DNA of 64,000 nucleotides from Hesseltinella vesiculosa (taxonomy: Eukaryota > Mucoromycota > Mucoromycetes > Mucorales > Cunninghamellaceae): positions 43,578 to 107,577 of the forward strand of contig MCGT01000054.1 of NCBI GenBank assembly GCA_002104935.1, in the 5' to 3' direction. Shown piece by piece: positions 23,148-34,125 of the stretch. The number at the start of each line of letters is the position of its first letter. Position 1 is the first letter of the stretch. The position numbers and the translations under genes were made by a program. The notes beneath the pieces are model-generated. The model saw nothing but the letters and a program-made list of their open reading frames with translations. It was not told the origin of the DNA and did not search any database.

Positions 23148-25347
23148 ATGGGACGAAGGAAGGGTTATATGGACGATGGAAGCGACTCATCTGAAGATGA
23201 AGATGGGTTTGTCAACTTCAACATGAACGAGAATGACGATGATCAAGTTGATTTTACACCATTCACTGGCTTTCGCCAGCAGAAACGACAGAAACGCTTT
23301 GCAGATGACATGGGCGATGATGACGACGATGACGACCGAGGCCATGGCGGGCTGGGGCTCGGTAACAAACCAAACATCTCATTTACAACGTCAAAGAAGG
23401 ATCCAGCAAAGGATCGACTCAAGCAACAAGGTACATCACAACCATCTTTAAGAGACCGATCGCGCAGCCCTGCACCTGGCACTGACTTTGCAGCATTCAA
23501 CAAGCACACTACCGGCTTTGGACAACGCATGCTGGAACGCATGGGCTGGAAATCAGGCACTGGTCTAGGGTCTTCGGGTGAAGGTATGGTTAATCCTGTG
23601 GAAACCAAGCTACGGCCCAAAGGCATGGGTATGGGTTTTCGCGGGTTTGATGAGCGCACCGATCAAGCCAAAGCTGATGCTGCAATGAGCTCCGAGGACG
23701 AAGAAGACGCAGTGGATAAAGATACCAAACTGGATGGATGGAAACGGCAAGACACAACAACCCCTGCTTCCTCACAGCGACCATCCTCTTCCAAACCAAA
23801 AAAAACGACCTACCACACTGCAAAAGACGTTATTGCTCATGCCGAGCAGTCCATTCAGCATCAACCACAGAAAGTCTTGGATATGACCGGACCCAGCATC
23901 CGTGAAATATCTCTGTCTGACATCAAGCGCACCGACTCGCCCACCTTGATGGAATCCACCACCCGTCTCCCCGAGCTTCGCCATAACGTCCGTCTCCTTG
24001 TGGACCTGGCCAAGGGAGATCTGGAAAACATGTCTCGAGAAAAACAGACCAACCATTACAAGTTCATTGCCCTTCAGGAAGAGCTGGAGTCCTTACAAAT
24101 TCAGCAGCAGCTACAATTGCAAAAGCAGCAAACCATGGATCAAATCAAGGAAGTCACAATGCAAATCCAGCAGCAATTTAAGTTGGCGCAAGAGCAACAG
24201 CTCTATCAAACGAATAGTATCACCGCGTTATATGGTCCTCTCTTTGAAACCCTCTCTACAGCATTAGCGGATCAAGTAGCTCTTCTTCAGCTGGACACGA
24301 TCGTTGTAGCCGTATGGGTTCCCAAGATGAAGTTGGTCTGTGCTGATTGGGATGTGCTTGGTGATCCTGAATGTGGTCTAGACGATATTCGACGATGGCG
24401 CTCTTTACTCCGCTGCCATGACGACGAAGATAAGCGCTCTCGTTCATCCAGAAAACAGCATTTGACTGCAACCCTTGTAGCCACACCATATGAATCCATG
24501 ATGAACACCATTTGGCTTCACCGTGTGCGTAGCGCCATCAAGTAAGGAAGAAAACGGGCATTTTTTTAATTGATGTTAGCACCTTACACTCTTTTTCATT
24601 TTTTTTTTTTACTCGATTAGCAACGAATGGAACGTACGAGAGCCCGAATCACTGATCCAACTGCTAACGCAATGGCAAACCGTGTTGCCACAATACTTGT
24701 TTGAAAACGTGGTACATCAGCTGGTACTGCCAAAGATCACGCGGGCTGTTAATGATTGGGACCCGCGTCAAGATCAAGAAATGATCCACACCTGGATCCA
24801 TCCCTGGCTTCCTCTATTACGCGAGTGGCGCATGGCTGATTTATTCACCTCGATCCGTCACAAGCTCTCTGTGGTGCTTCGACAATGGCATCCCTCGGAC
24901 GAATCAGCTTTGGAGGTGTTGTCTCGATGGAAAGGTGTTTGGACCCAGGTGCAGATGGACACCTTTTTACAAAAGACAGTGGTACCCAAGCTATCGCAAG
25001 TGTTGCGCCAGGAATTTGTGGTCAACCCTCACGATCAACAATTGGAACCGCTGTTCTGGTGCTTGGCTTGGCATGAGTTACTAAACCCCGAGGTGCTTCA
25101 GTCTCTGCTAGAGACAGAGGTATTTACCCAGTGGCTACGAATCCTCTACAAATGGCTAACCCTGAACCCAGAGAATGTCAATTTCGATGAAGTCAAGGAG
25201 TGGTATCTTTGGTGGAAGCAGGTCTTTGCCTCTTTGTCATTAGCCGATCACCCCTCAGTGTTGAAGTGTACAAGAAAAGCACTGGATATGATGTCTGCGG
25301 CCTCAAGTGGGGATACCGTCCCAAAAGCCTATGTTTTGGATGGCTAA
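23148..25347 (+). CDS. Spliceosome disassembly G-patch protein, TFIP11/Ntr1 type
   Basis: Activates the DEAH helicase Prp43/DHX15 to take apart the post-splicing intron-lariat complex. Exons 23148-24541 and 24621-25347 join in phase (706 aa). The acidic N-terminus (SDSSEDEDGFVNF, then DDDDDDD) is typical of the TFIP11 N-terminal domain. The G-patch (residues about 120-165) reads TGFGQRMLERMGWKSGTGLG. After a Gln-rich coiled coil comes the large GCFC-type domain with LIQLLTQWQTVLPQYLFENV and PWLPLLREWRMADLF. Size and order match the family. Nuclear location is inferred. Confidence 0.92.
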
Positions 25348-25421
25348 AATCACAAATGGCTAACTACAGTATCAGCGGCCACTCTTTATAAAAATAAACC
25401 ATTTATTCGCATCAATGAGGG

Positions 25422-26901
25422 TTACGTGGGTTTCCAGTGACGTGCAACATCGTCGCCGTACCAAACCAGTAGCTCATCCCCTTTACGAATTGGCCATTTA
25501 GACCAGCAGATGACTTGATTCACAACGAATCCTTCGACGAAGAGTACATTGGCGGAATTGGTATCATGGGCCTCGTTCATGTAATGAAAGGGGCAGAGAC
25601 GAGTTGAGGTGTTGTTTGGGTCTGTCCAGGGCTGTCCTTCGGCATCAGTAGCATCAAGGATGGTCTTGCGATAGCGAATAGAATATTCGGATGAGCGGCC
25701 AATGTTGTCTTTGATGCTGTCAAATTCGTCTTCAGTCATGGGAACACCAAAGTAGAAACCAAGGGGCGAATTCCCAGGAAGGTCGCGTTTGGCAAACAAT
25801 CCTTCACCTGCGCCTTGGATACCTGACTTGGCAGCATACAGAATATCATCCAGGGATTTAGGGATATCGCTGGTATCCAGTTCATCCAAGGTATATTCAA
25901 TGTAGTTAAGATATGGATTCGGCTGCTTACGTCGCGGCTTGTCCCTGTTGTGGTGAGAGGGTATGGTCATCCCGTTGTCGGTTTTTTCTTTTTCATCTAC
26001 GGAATCCAATGGTCTTGGTAAAGTCGATAAGTCATGGCGGGCTGGAAGCACAGGCGAAGGTGACTCGGGGTTGTATGATTTGTTGGGGGCGGTGTCATCT
26101 GCGTTGGGAGTGTCATTTTCCTTGTTATCGGTGGGGCTAGGAACGGTGGTGGAAGAAGACGCGGTCATTGAATTTTTCAAATGCTTTTGTTCCAGTGCAG
26201 CGCGTTTTTCCAAAGAGGCAGGGAATGGGCGACCAAAGCAATGTGGCCAGTCGAGGTCAATTAAGCGAGTCATCCAGATCTCATACTCTTTGAATGCACT
26301 GTCAAAACTGCCAGGTTGGTATGCCAATTTGAAAAACGTCTTTCTGCTTCCTTCGGGTTTGAAAGAGATAAAATACCGTTCTGAATTACAAGTGAGCACA
26401 TGTGAGCAAGAGTTTTGAGGTGTCTATAGGAAGGAAAAAGAAAATAATCAGAGCGAGGGCATTTTAAAATAATCACTGCTTATTCTTATTCCTCCTCTTC
26501 CTTCTTACCTTGCCTCGAAAGGCTCTCGGTATATTTCTTTCCTGGCTGATCTTCAAGTCCAATTCCAATGCTGCATTGATGAGATCACCTCGAGGCATAC
26601 AATGGTAAGGATGCTGACGAAGGGCCAGGAACACGACGTAGGATTGCGTGTACCAACGAGGGACATTAAGAGGAATCTCCTTTCTGATTCGGCGGCCAAT
26701 AGCGCCATCGTTTGCTCGATAGTACAGACTGTAATCAGAAATACCTGGTCGAGAGCGCCGTGGTCGTTTGCTAGTTTGATCGAGTTCCATGGGTTGGGGT
26801 TTTTCTTCTTGGCTTTCTTCTGGAGGAGAATGGAAAGCGGGGGCATCCAACTTAATATGATCTCGCGAACGCTTTGTCGTTTCAGTTGGTGATTCTGCCA
26901 T
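25422..26901 (-). CDS. PR/SET-domain protein, putative lysine methyltransferase
   Basis: Exons 26901-26509 and 26423-25422 join in phase (464 aa). The N-terminal half is rich in basic and Pro/Ser residues, with PRRSRPGISDYSLYYRANDG and a helical LALRQHPYHCMPRGDLINAA. The C-terminal SET domain begins AAKSGIQGAGEGLFAKRDLP (the GxG cofactor motif). It continues with RLCPFHYMNEAHDTNSANVL in place of the usual NHSC motif and ends ICWSKWPIRKGDELLVWYGD, with the catalytic Tyr present. No post-SET Cys cluster is seen, so the domain is closer to the PR/SET (PRDM-like) than to SUV39 or SET1 classes. Substrate unknown; methyltransferase activity is plausible but not certain. Confidence 0.85.
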
Positions 26902-27054
26902 GTCGTTTCCAAGCTGATTGTAAAAATAAATTGAAGAAAAGTGTTTATTGTTATTATTTTTTATTTTTTATTTTTTATTTTTTCTCTTTTTTTTTTTTCA
27001 CCGCGCAGACCACTGCGGCTGAAAATGTTCGAGTGGCGGTATCGTTGAAAAAAA

Positions 27055-27945
27055 CTAATTGTCCAAAACCAAATAAAACCTTTGGATGGCAATCAAAACC
27101 CAAAAGCATGCTCGCCATTTTCGAATGGCAGGCAGGTTCTCTTTGGCTTTGGTGACTCCCAGTTCCTCCAGCACTGTCACAGCTTCCTGCTCGCTGTTGT
27201 TCCAAGAGAAAAAGAGGCAATGAGAAGCTCACGAGGGCCGATTCAACTTGACCTACCTGGCTTTCAATGCTTGGTTGGCAAGTAACAGGTATTGTTTTTG
27301 GAAGAGCAAATCTGCTCGCTGTCTATTTGCCAGAGTTTGTTGGTGTTCTACTTGCTCTACAAATCGTTCAATTTCTGATCGATGCCACTATTTCAAATAA
27401 GTGAGTTCTTCTGCTATTATATTCGGTCGGGCGACGGCTGCGTTACACTGGTTTCTGTTTGCATGTCCAAATGTTCGCCTAGTTCTTGGTCCAATGTGAG
27501 CTTTTTCTGGTTTTCCAGCATTTCCTCCAAGACAGCCTTGTCCTTTCGACACCTTAGCAGGCTGTCATGGCATTTTCCTAGTGAATTCAATAGCGTTTGA
27601 TTTTCTTGCTGCAAGTGCCTGACCATGTCAGCCCAGTCAGGATCCTGCTCGGCTTTATCTTCATGATGCTTCTAAAAAGAGCGAATAAAACAACTCAATA
27701 TATGAACGGAAAGGATCATTGCCATTTTGTGTTTCTTTTACATTTTTTGAGAGAGGCAATGACTGCAAGTATTCGTCATCGAAGAGGGTGGTTGGGCGGT
27801 GAGCAAACTGGCTTGCTGACCGTTCTATTGCTGGGTCTTCAGAGATCATGGATGACTGAGCCATGTGTTTGTGAAGCTGTATTCGTGAATAGATGCTAGA
27901 TTTGTCGCTAGCCGTTTCGTGATCATGAAGAGTTGGAGCATACAT
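27055..27945 (-). CDS. Short coiled-coil protein with a PACT-like C-terminus
   Basis: Exons 27945-27742, 27671-27447, 27387-27257 and 27193-27055 close in phase (232 aa). The middle (residues about 70-190) is a continuous coiled coil (LQQENQTLLNSLGKCHDSLL, VLEEMLENQKKLTLDQELGE, FVEQVEHQQTLANRQRADLL). The last 25 residues, LPAIRKWRACFWVLIAIQRF, resemble the pericentrin/AKAP450 centrosomal targeting (PACT) motif: basic residues, then an aromatic and aliphatic helix with a conserved Ile-Ala and Arg. That would place the protein at the spindle pole or another microtubule-organising centre. The assignment rests on a short motif and is tentative. Known fungal PACT proteins are far longer. Confidence 0.6.
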
Positions 27946-27985
27946 GTTTTTAATGATTTAGTGAAAGAGGGGTAAAGTGCGCCAG

Positions 27986-28330
27986 ATTTCCGCCATCATT
28001 TTTTTTTAATTTATTTTAGCTGGCAAACCAATGACTGCTAAATTATTTTCTAGTACGCGCGAAAGTAAAATAAAGTGCGCGAGAAATCTCAATCTAGCGC
28101 AAGCAAGTCAGGCTTTATCATTGCTGTTAAATGAATCGCAAGAAAAAAAAAATGAAAAAGAAAGAGGTTGGACAGGACCGGAGCAGCTGGAATTTGGACA
28201 GGTTGTAGAGCACCGGAGCAGCCGGAATTTGGACAGATTGGAGAGCACTAGAGCCGCTGAACCTTGGACTTGCGTGCCCTAGGCATGGATTCGCATGCAC
28301 GTGATTTTACTTTCGCGCGCAGTAGAAAGT
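27986..28330. mobile_element. Small inverted-repeat element carrying a 43-bp minisatellite
   Basis: The TACGCGCGAAAGTAAAATA block near 28053-28073 recurs inverted at about 28300-28318 (TTTTACTTTCGCGCGC), suggesting a MITE-like unit of about 270 bp. Between them three tandem copies of a roughly 43-bp unit (GGAGCAGCTGGAATTTGGAC and variants) span about 28165-28270. The left edge at 27986 starts with the 16-bp ATTTCCGCCATCATTT motif shared with 6725 and 32874. No coding capacity. Confidence 0.5.
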
Positions 28331-28364
28331 TATAACGGACACCCTCAGACACAGATCAAAGCCA

Positions 28365-28910
28365 CGGCGCAAAATTGCTCCAAGTCAATCCACCCCAAAT
28401 TTATCAAGCCGGTGCAAAATGATGAGAACTGATCATGATTAAAATTACAAGTCTCTCAGACAGCGGAGGGTTACAATATGCAAAAAGGATGGAAGCCGGT
28501 TGCCATATTGCACAGGCCAGGAATCGAAGGCACTGAACGGCGATTGAATATTGCCCACTCATGTTATTTTTCATTTTGAAAAAAAAAAATGCTAATGCTA
28601 CACAGCATTTTTGATCGATCGGATTGATTCAAAATTCTGTATGAGTGTGCACGTACATGAATAATGACGATACTGAAAAAACCAAGTCGATTGATAGAGA
28701 TGGCCCAGCCAACTTTTGATCAGTTTCGTTTTGACACCTCCGATTCCCCAGCTTACGAAATGCGAAAATCGGCCATTTTCGCCAGGGGACCCCAGGCGAT
28801 TTACTCAAAAATCACAGCGCTAAATTGTTCTAAATAAATTCAACCAGAATTTGCACGCAATTTCAAAATAATGAGAACTGCTCTGTAATTAAAATCACAA
28901 GTCTCAGATT
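28365..28910 (-). repeat. Dispersed repeat copy A, flanked by direct repeats
   Basis: 28571-28810 is the reverse complement of the repeat family seen at 38218, 50412 and 58741 (diagnostic CAGTTTCGTTTTGACACCTC and GGCCATTTTCGCCAGGGGAC). Related direct repeats of about 90 bp lie at 28370-28460 and 28815-28905 (both with ATGAGAACTG and a closing CAAGTCTC). Fragments of the same unit occur at 33720-33830. Non-coding. Confidence 0.6.
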
Positions 28911-29095
28911 GCTGTCCGAAGAGCTGGAAAGCTTGCAAACATACGCTAGATATGATTTCGCACGCATTTGAACGACGGACACCGGTATATTGCGGGATTT
29001 CAAACCAAGAAAGGTATATTCAAAAATACGACTTTTTCCCCACTTCAGGATTGTTTTTCCACGTTTTTTCTCTTCCCTTTCCCAATTCAACAACC

Positions 29096-30678
29096 ATGTC
29101 CAGCTATCTATTGATCAAGGCCAACAAGTCTATTTTGTCAGCTCAAAGCCAAGAACTACCCATTGAAGTGTTGGTAGATAAGCAAACCGGCCGCATCCAA
29201 CAAGTAGGAACTTCCATCGATCGCCCTCAAGGTGACATTGAAGAAATCGTTTTGGAAGACGACCAAGTATTGATGCCTGGCCTGGTCGATGCTCATGGTA
29301 AGTAGCACAATGAGACATATATTTTAAATTGCCAGAACTCAGATTGACTGAGGACACTTTCTTTTACCTTTTTTATAGTGCATTTGAACGAACCTGGACG
29401 AACTGCTTGGGAAGGGTTTGAAACTGGTACCAAGGCTGCAGCTGCCGGTGGTATCACAACAGTCATCGATATGCCTTTGAATGCCATTCCTCCCACCACG
29501 ACTCCCGAAAACTTGGATGCCAAGCTTGCTGCCGCGAAGGGCCAACTGCACGTTGACGTCGGATTCTGGGGTGGCGTCATTCCTGACAATAGTCAACATT
29601 TGCCTGAGTTGATGCGCCGTGGAGTCCGTGGCTTCAAGTGCTTCCTGATTGAGAGCGGTGTCGACGAGTTCCCCTGTGTCAACGAAGATCAAGTGCGTTT
29701 GGCCATGGACCAGATGATCGGTTCGGACAAGGTGCTGCTCTTCCATGCTGAAATGGACTGTGGCTCTTGTGGTGGTCACTCAAAGAAGGAATTAGACCCT
29801 CGTACTTACGAAAGCTTCTTGCAATCGCGCCCCCAAGCCCTGGAAACAACTGCCATTGATATGATCATCCGCCTGACCCGTGAATACAAAGAAAAAGGCA
29901 CCCCTGTCAAGACCCACATCGTCCACCTGTCTGCCGCCGATGCTTTGCCTGCCATCCGCGCCGCTAAGAAGGATGGCGTGCCCCTCACAGTTGAAACATG
30001 CTTCCATTACCTGAACTTTGTCTCTGAAAAGATTGAAGATGGTGCCACCCACTTCAAGTGCTGCCCTCCAATCCGTGAAGCCGACAACCGCGAACTATTG
30101 TGGGGAGCCCTATTGGACGGCTCCATCGACTATGTTGTCTCTGATCACTCTCCTTGTACCGCTGACCTCAAGAAGTTGGAGACCGGTCACTTTGGCGAAG
30201 CCTGGGGCGGTATCGCCTCTGTCCAATTTGGTCTCAACGTGCTATGGACAGAAGGACGCAAGCGTGGACTCACGTAAGTTAGAAAAAAGCGAAAACACAA
30301 AGGAGGAAAAAGCGTTGACAATGACCAATGGATGGGATATCAATACCTTATCGAATCTTATGATACCTCTTCACTTCTTCAAGACTTCAAAATCTAGTCA
30401 ATTGGCTGAGCAAGCAGCCTTCGGAACGCACACAATTATCTGATCGCAAGGGTGAAATTCGAGTAGGCAATGACGCTGACTTCGTTATCTGGCGCCCCGA
30501 ATCTACCTGGACCGTCGATATCAAGGACATTCACTTCAAAAACAAGCTGTCGCCTTATGTTGGCACAACTTTCTATGGTGTCGTCGATCGCACCATCGTT
30601 CGTGGTCAAACTGTCTACAACCCTACTCAAGACGGTCTATTTGCTGCCGTGCCTTTGGGTCAACCTTTGCTACAATAG
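29096..30678 (+). CDS. DAL1: Allantoinase (purine catabolism)
   Basis: Hydrolyses allantoin to allantoate, opening the hydantoin ring during use of purines as nitrogen source. Exons 29096-29297, 29379-30273 and 30384-30678 join in phase (463 aa, the usual size). The cyclic-amidohydrolase fold shows the metal ligands: DAHVHLNEPGRTAWEGFETG near residue 65, the Lys that becomes carbamylated in GVRGFKCFLIESG, the His ligands in LLFHAEMDCG and HIVHLSAADA, and the final Asp in VVSDHSPC. The last exon gives KGEIRVGNDADFVIWRPE. A dihydropyrimidinase is less likely because of the allantoinase-type HLNEPGR and DHSPC. Codon use is strongly biased, suggesting high expression. It has no purine-pathway neighbours here. 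Confidence 0.94.
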
Positions 30679-31329
30679 ATCCTTTTCGTCCTCTCTCCTT
30701 TAAATAACTTGTAGACACTTTATGTATGATATTCCCAATTTGCGGCCTTCCTTTTTTCTTCTGTATAAAAATAGCTTGACTATGCTATCATAGCTGCATC
30801 TCGTATTTGCCCTTGAAAGAGTGCTGCTTCAAACGATGCATCTCCTCGTGCTCGCTGAAAATACATGTGTAGCTATGAGGTAGAAGATCAACTCCAGCCT
30901 GTCGACAGGCACCTAGCTATCGTTGTGGTAAACTCTCGTGCTCTCGCAATCGTATTCATGCCACAGCATTTAATGGGATTATAGATTCCATTTTACTGAT
31001 CATTCTTGTCAAAAGACTATTTCTAGTTGAGAGCTTTCACGTATTGGGCCGTAGTACTGTAATTCGCGTTTGCTCAGCTGTAGTTGCCACTGGCGATATC
31101 CAATGCTGTATCAAGAAGTCTATTCTTAGCTTTGTCACTTTGTTTTAGGCGTTGATGAGGAGTATGATGCCAATGAAGTTGCAGCTTTTAATGAAGCTTG
31201 CGTGCTGGAGACAGGAACATGCAATTTGGGTCGACGCCCTGAAATTTCTGAATCTCGGCTTCCGGCTTTTGCAACGGGCCGAGCTGTAGTACTGGTGATG
31301 CGCTCTACAAGAAATCTAGTATTGCAGCA
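30679..31329. other. Intergenic region
   Basis: 650 bp between the convergent 3' ends of allantoinase and the SWAP gene. I see no coding region, tRNA or repeat that I can support. Confidence 0.4.
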
Positions 31330-32237
31330 TTAAAATAGAAATAACTGAGTGATATAGCGCGTTTGCTTTGAATGAGTGACAAACCTTTCAGGTGACACAG
31401 TATCGTTTTGGACGCGTACATCAACGCTGCCTTCTTCATCGCTGCTACTGTAATCAGCAACGAGAGCTACTACAGAGGATGATTGGGTATATTGCGACAA
31501 AGTCTTCGGTGATGAGGCGTTAGGTATCTTTTCCTTGAAAATATGCAAGACGTGGCGATAGAAAGGATAGAGAGGATGCTGCTTGTTCACAAAAACGACA
31601 TCAGGGTCACGTACGTGTCTTACTTGGAAATAGATCTCTTGAACGTTTATAGACGTGCCGGTTGCTCGTGATTTGCTTGCCAAGTCTTTTGCGGTCTCTT
31701 CGATTCGTTCCAATTCCTGCTGCGACTTTGGCACTACCATGCTTTCATCGATTGAATATTTTTTAGCAATGTCTTTCTGGGTTTCGGTCCTCGGCACTGG
31801 GTGAGCGTTGTAGCAGTACTGGAACCGCTTTCGTGGGCCGCCGCTTGTTTGCAATCGTTTCCGTCGTTTTTCTTCTGAGGTAGAGAGAATGGCGGCAGTG
31901 TAATCAGTCAATGGTCAGAATTTTGCTTTGGCGCTTACCTGCATAGTCTTGGCGTTCTTCTGCTGAACTCATGCCATACACGTGAAGCTCATCGGCAATG
32001 TCGCCAAACCGATCTTCAGCCAATTCATCTTGCAAGTCCAGTATGAGCGAATTATTCCGTAGTTCATCAAGATCTTCCAGGATATGTCGAGCATCGAATC
32101 TATTGTGACGGGCATGGTCAAGGCAAATAAGCTTCAGCCATCAGCGATGCCGTTTAAATTTACCTGTCCATAAGCAGTGCTCGATCATGACTTTTCCAAG
32201 GTATCAACCCATGGCCTAACTCTATCTTTTCAGCCAT
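31330..32237 (-). CDS. SWAP-family (DRY_EERY domain) splicing regulator, short form
   Basis: Exons 32237-32164, 32099-31939 and 31874-31330 join in phase (259 aa). The N-terminal domain (residues 1-80: LIPWKSHDRALLMDRFDARH, then LQDELAEDRFGDIADELH and SSAEERQDYA) matches the DRY_EERY region of Suppressor-of-white-apricot/CLASRP-type proteins, which regulate alternative splicing. A basic KRRKRLQTSGGPRKRFQYCY region follows, and a SURP-like HPLYPFYRHVLHIFKEKIP near residue 180. The usual long Arg/Ser tail is missing. Either this lineage has a short form or further 3' exons were not found (a possible GT donor lies inside SPERFV). Confidence 0.72.
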
Positions 32238-32336
32238 GATGTTATCCTTAAACAATTTTGATTGATACCCAAACAGAAGCATGTCAGGGGTGCTTTCTTT
32301 GCGATTTTTTCGCTTGTCCATTTGCTCCCTCCAGTG

Positions 32337-32374
<38 letters not shown>

Positions 32375-33025
32375 GTCGAGAATCGTGACCCACTCTTTCA
32401 ACAGAAAATGTGAACCTTTGTCGTCGGCCAATAAGAAACGAAGAGAACAGCAGCTTAGGAACTTTTATTATGGCTCCATTTTTTTCAATTTTACTGTCCC
32501 TGATTAACTTTAAAAATACATAATAAAATATCGAGAGTGGTCAATGAGAGTAAGGAAAAAACGGATTGTTGCTGCCAAGAAAGGATAAATATTTCGGCTA
32601 CCTGGCGTTTGCATTAAATCCTTGACCTTCCAGGATTGTGGATTGAGCATCCACACAGAATGTTAGGCGATTTTTACTTTAGATTTCGTACCTGCTCTAA
32701 TGACATCCAATTTTGTTTCAATGTAACACGCATCAGTTTGGCATGACATTAGCAGCTCAAGATGTTGGTCATTTGAAAAACTGTCGCCTCTTTTTTTTCC
32801 CTTTTACTGTACTTGCACGCACAAGATTTGCCTGCTAAAAATTTATTCATGGCTTAAAAATTAACCTAGTTCCCGCCAAATGATGGCGGAAATTCTGTTA
32901 AGTGGCAGAAAAAAATGGGATTTGCAGTTGGCCAATACTCTCCTAGAACAAATCTGAAAGGAAAAATGATGTATAAAAAAAACTGTTCTAGTTCACTTGG
33001 ATTAAGCTTGGGAATGTTGTTTTAA
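32238..33025. other. Intergenic region with a 35-A tract and a transposon-end remnant
   Basis: A run of about 35 A (32338-32372) lies about 100 bp upstream of the SWAP gene (poly(T) on its coding strand). From 32893 back to about 32810 the sequence carries the 20-bp motif also found at 6725, followed by TTTTTAGCAGGCAAA, which resembles the outer arm of the hairpin element at 60450-61752. This looks like a solitary end of a related element. No gene. Confidence 0.5.
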
Positions 33026-33554
33026 GGACAGAGTGCGCTCATCCCAAAAAAAAAAAAAAAGGTCTCTAGGACACGCGTGAATACGGCCAAAGTCAGATAA
33101 TGCAAATACGGGGATTGAAACCAAGTCATCCGGGTTCGAAAAAAAACCCATATTTAGACATAGCAAGAAAAGTGACATTTTTATACAAATACTTGCCTTC
33201 AATGGGAATTTAAATAATTGTGAGCGATATATTTTTCTTTATATGGGTGGTGGATTTTTTGAAAAAATACGTGCCTTTTCAAGGCAATTGACCCTTTTAT
33301 GGCACGTATTTTTTCAAAAAATCCACCACCCATATAAAGAAAAATATATCGCTCACAATTATTTAAATTCCCATTGAAGGCAAGTATTTGTATAAAAATG
33401 TCACTTTTCTTGCTATGTCTAAATATGGGTTTTTTTTCGAACCCGGATGACTTGGTTTCAATCCCCGTATTTGCATTATCTGACTTTGGCCGTATTCACG
33501 CGTGTCCTAGAGACCTTTTTTTTTTTTTTTTTTTGGGATGAGCGCACTCTGTCC
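33026..33554. repeat. Nearly perfect 250-bp inverted repeat (foldback) with a 25-bp loop
   Basis: Left arm 33026-33275 and right arm 33301-33554 are reverse complements almost base for base, differing mainly in the length of one homopolymer (about 15 A against 19 T). The spacer 33276-33300 is TTTTCAAGGCAATTGACCC plus six bases. The outer ends are GGACAGAGTGCGCTCATCCC and its complement. There is no coding capacity and no clear target-site duplication. Transcribed, it would fold into a long double-stranded RNA. Confidence 0.92.
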
Positions 33555-33699
33555 TCACGCATTGGAAAATAAAAAAATAAAATTAAGATTGTAGAACCTT
33601 AGAAAAAAAAAAGGGCCCAGATCATTTTTCTCTATATTGAATAGAAAAACCAAGTACCGCATACATTATGTGATTGTCAATCCTTCTCAAACTGTATCA

Positions 33700-34125
33700 A
33701 ACTCCCCGTTCACACTCTAAAGAACAGTGCACTGAATGCACAGGCTAGAAATCGTAGGCACTGAAAAAAAATCGAATGCTGCATAATCCTTTTGAGTGAT
33801 TGGATCGGTGCGAAATTTGTACGGGACAGTTTTTATACTCTGAAAATCAGATAAGGAAAATCATTTACAAAAACGTGGTCTAGTTGCTGCCCATGTACGA
33901 GACCAAGGTCCTTTAAGACCAATTCTATCGGCATTGAGGTGATTGAAAGTGATCCCTTCACCTTTATTTCATATCCTGAATCATCGAGACACTTATCCTC
34001 TGATGGTAGTGATATTGATGTCGATACTGATTGTTAAATAGAAATAGAAAAATAAGTCTTACTCATTTATTGGCACGTCTCACATCATCGGTCGTCACTC
34101 TCCCTTTTTCCCAATCTGTTTTATC
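33700..34125. repeat. Fragments of dispersed repeats
   Basis: 33735-33830 resembles parts of repeat copy A (the CTAGAAATCG(T/A)AGGCACTGA block at 28520) and of copy E (TTTTGAGTGATTGGATCGG). 34060-34125 (TCATTTATTGGCACGTCTCA and onward through the CATCATCGGTC block) is the reverse complement of 60110-60165. No genes. Confidence 0.5.

Noticed and set aside
32338..32372. Poly(A) tail of a retrotransposed gene copy
   Set aside because: No gene-like sequence precedes it on the + strand and no target-site duplication is visible; it fits the many homopolymer tracts found near promoters here.
33115..33150. tRNA-like TΨC arm (GGGTTCGAA) and D-arm-like GGGATTGAAACC in the foldback
   Set aside because: No acceptor stem, anticodon arm or correct spacing; the sequence is one arm of the long inverted repeat.
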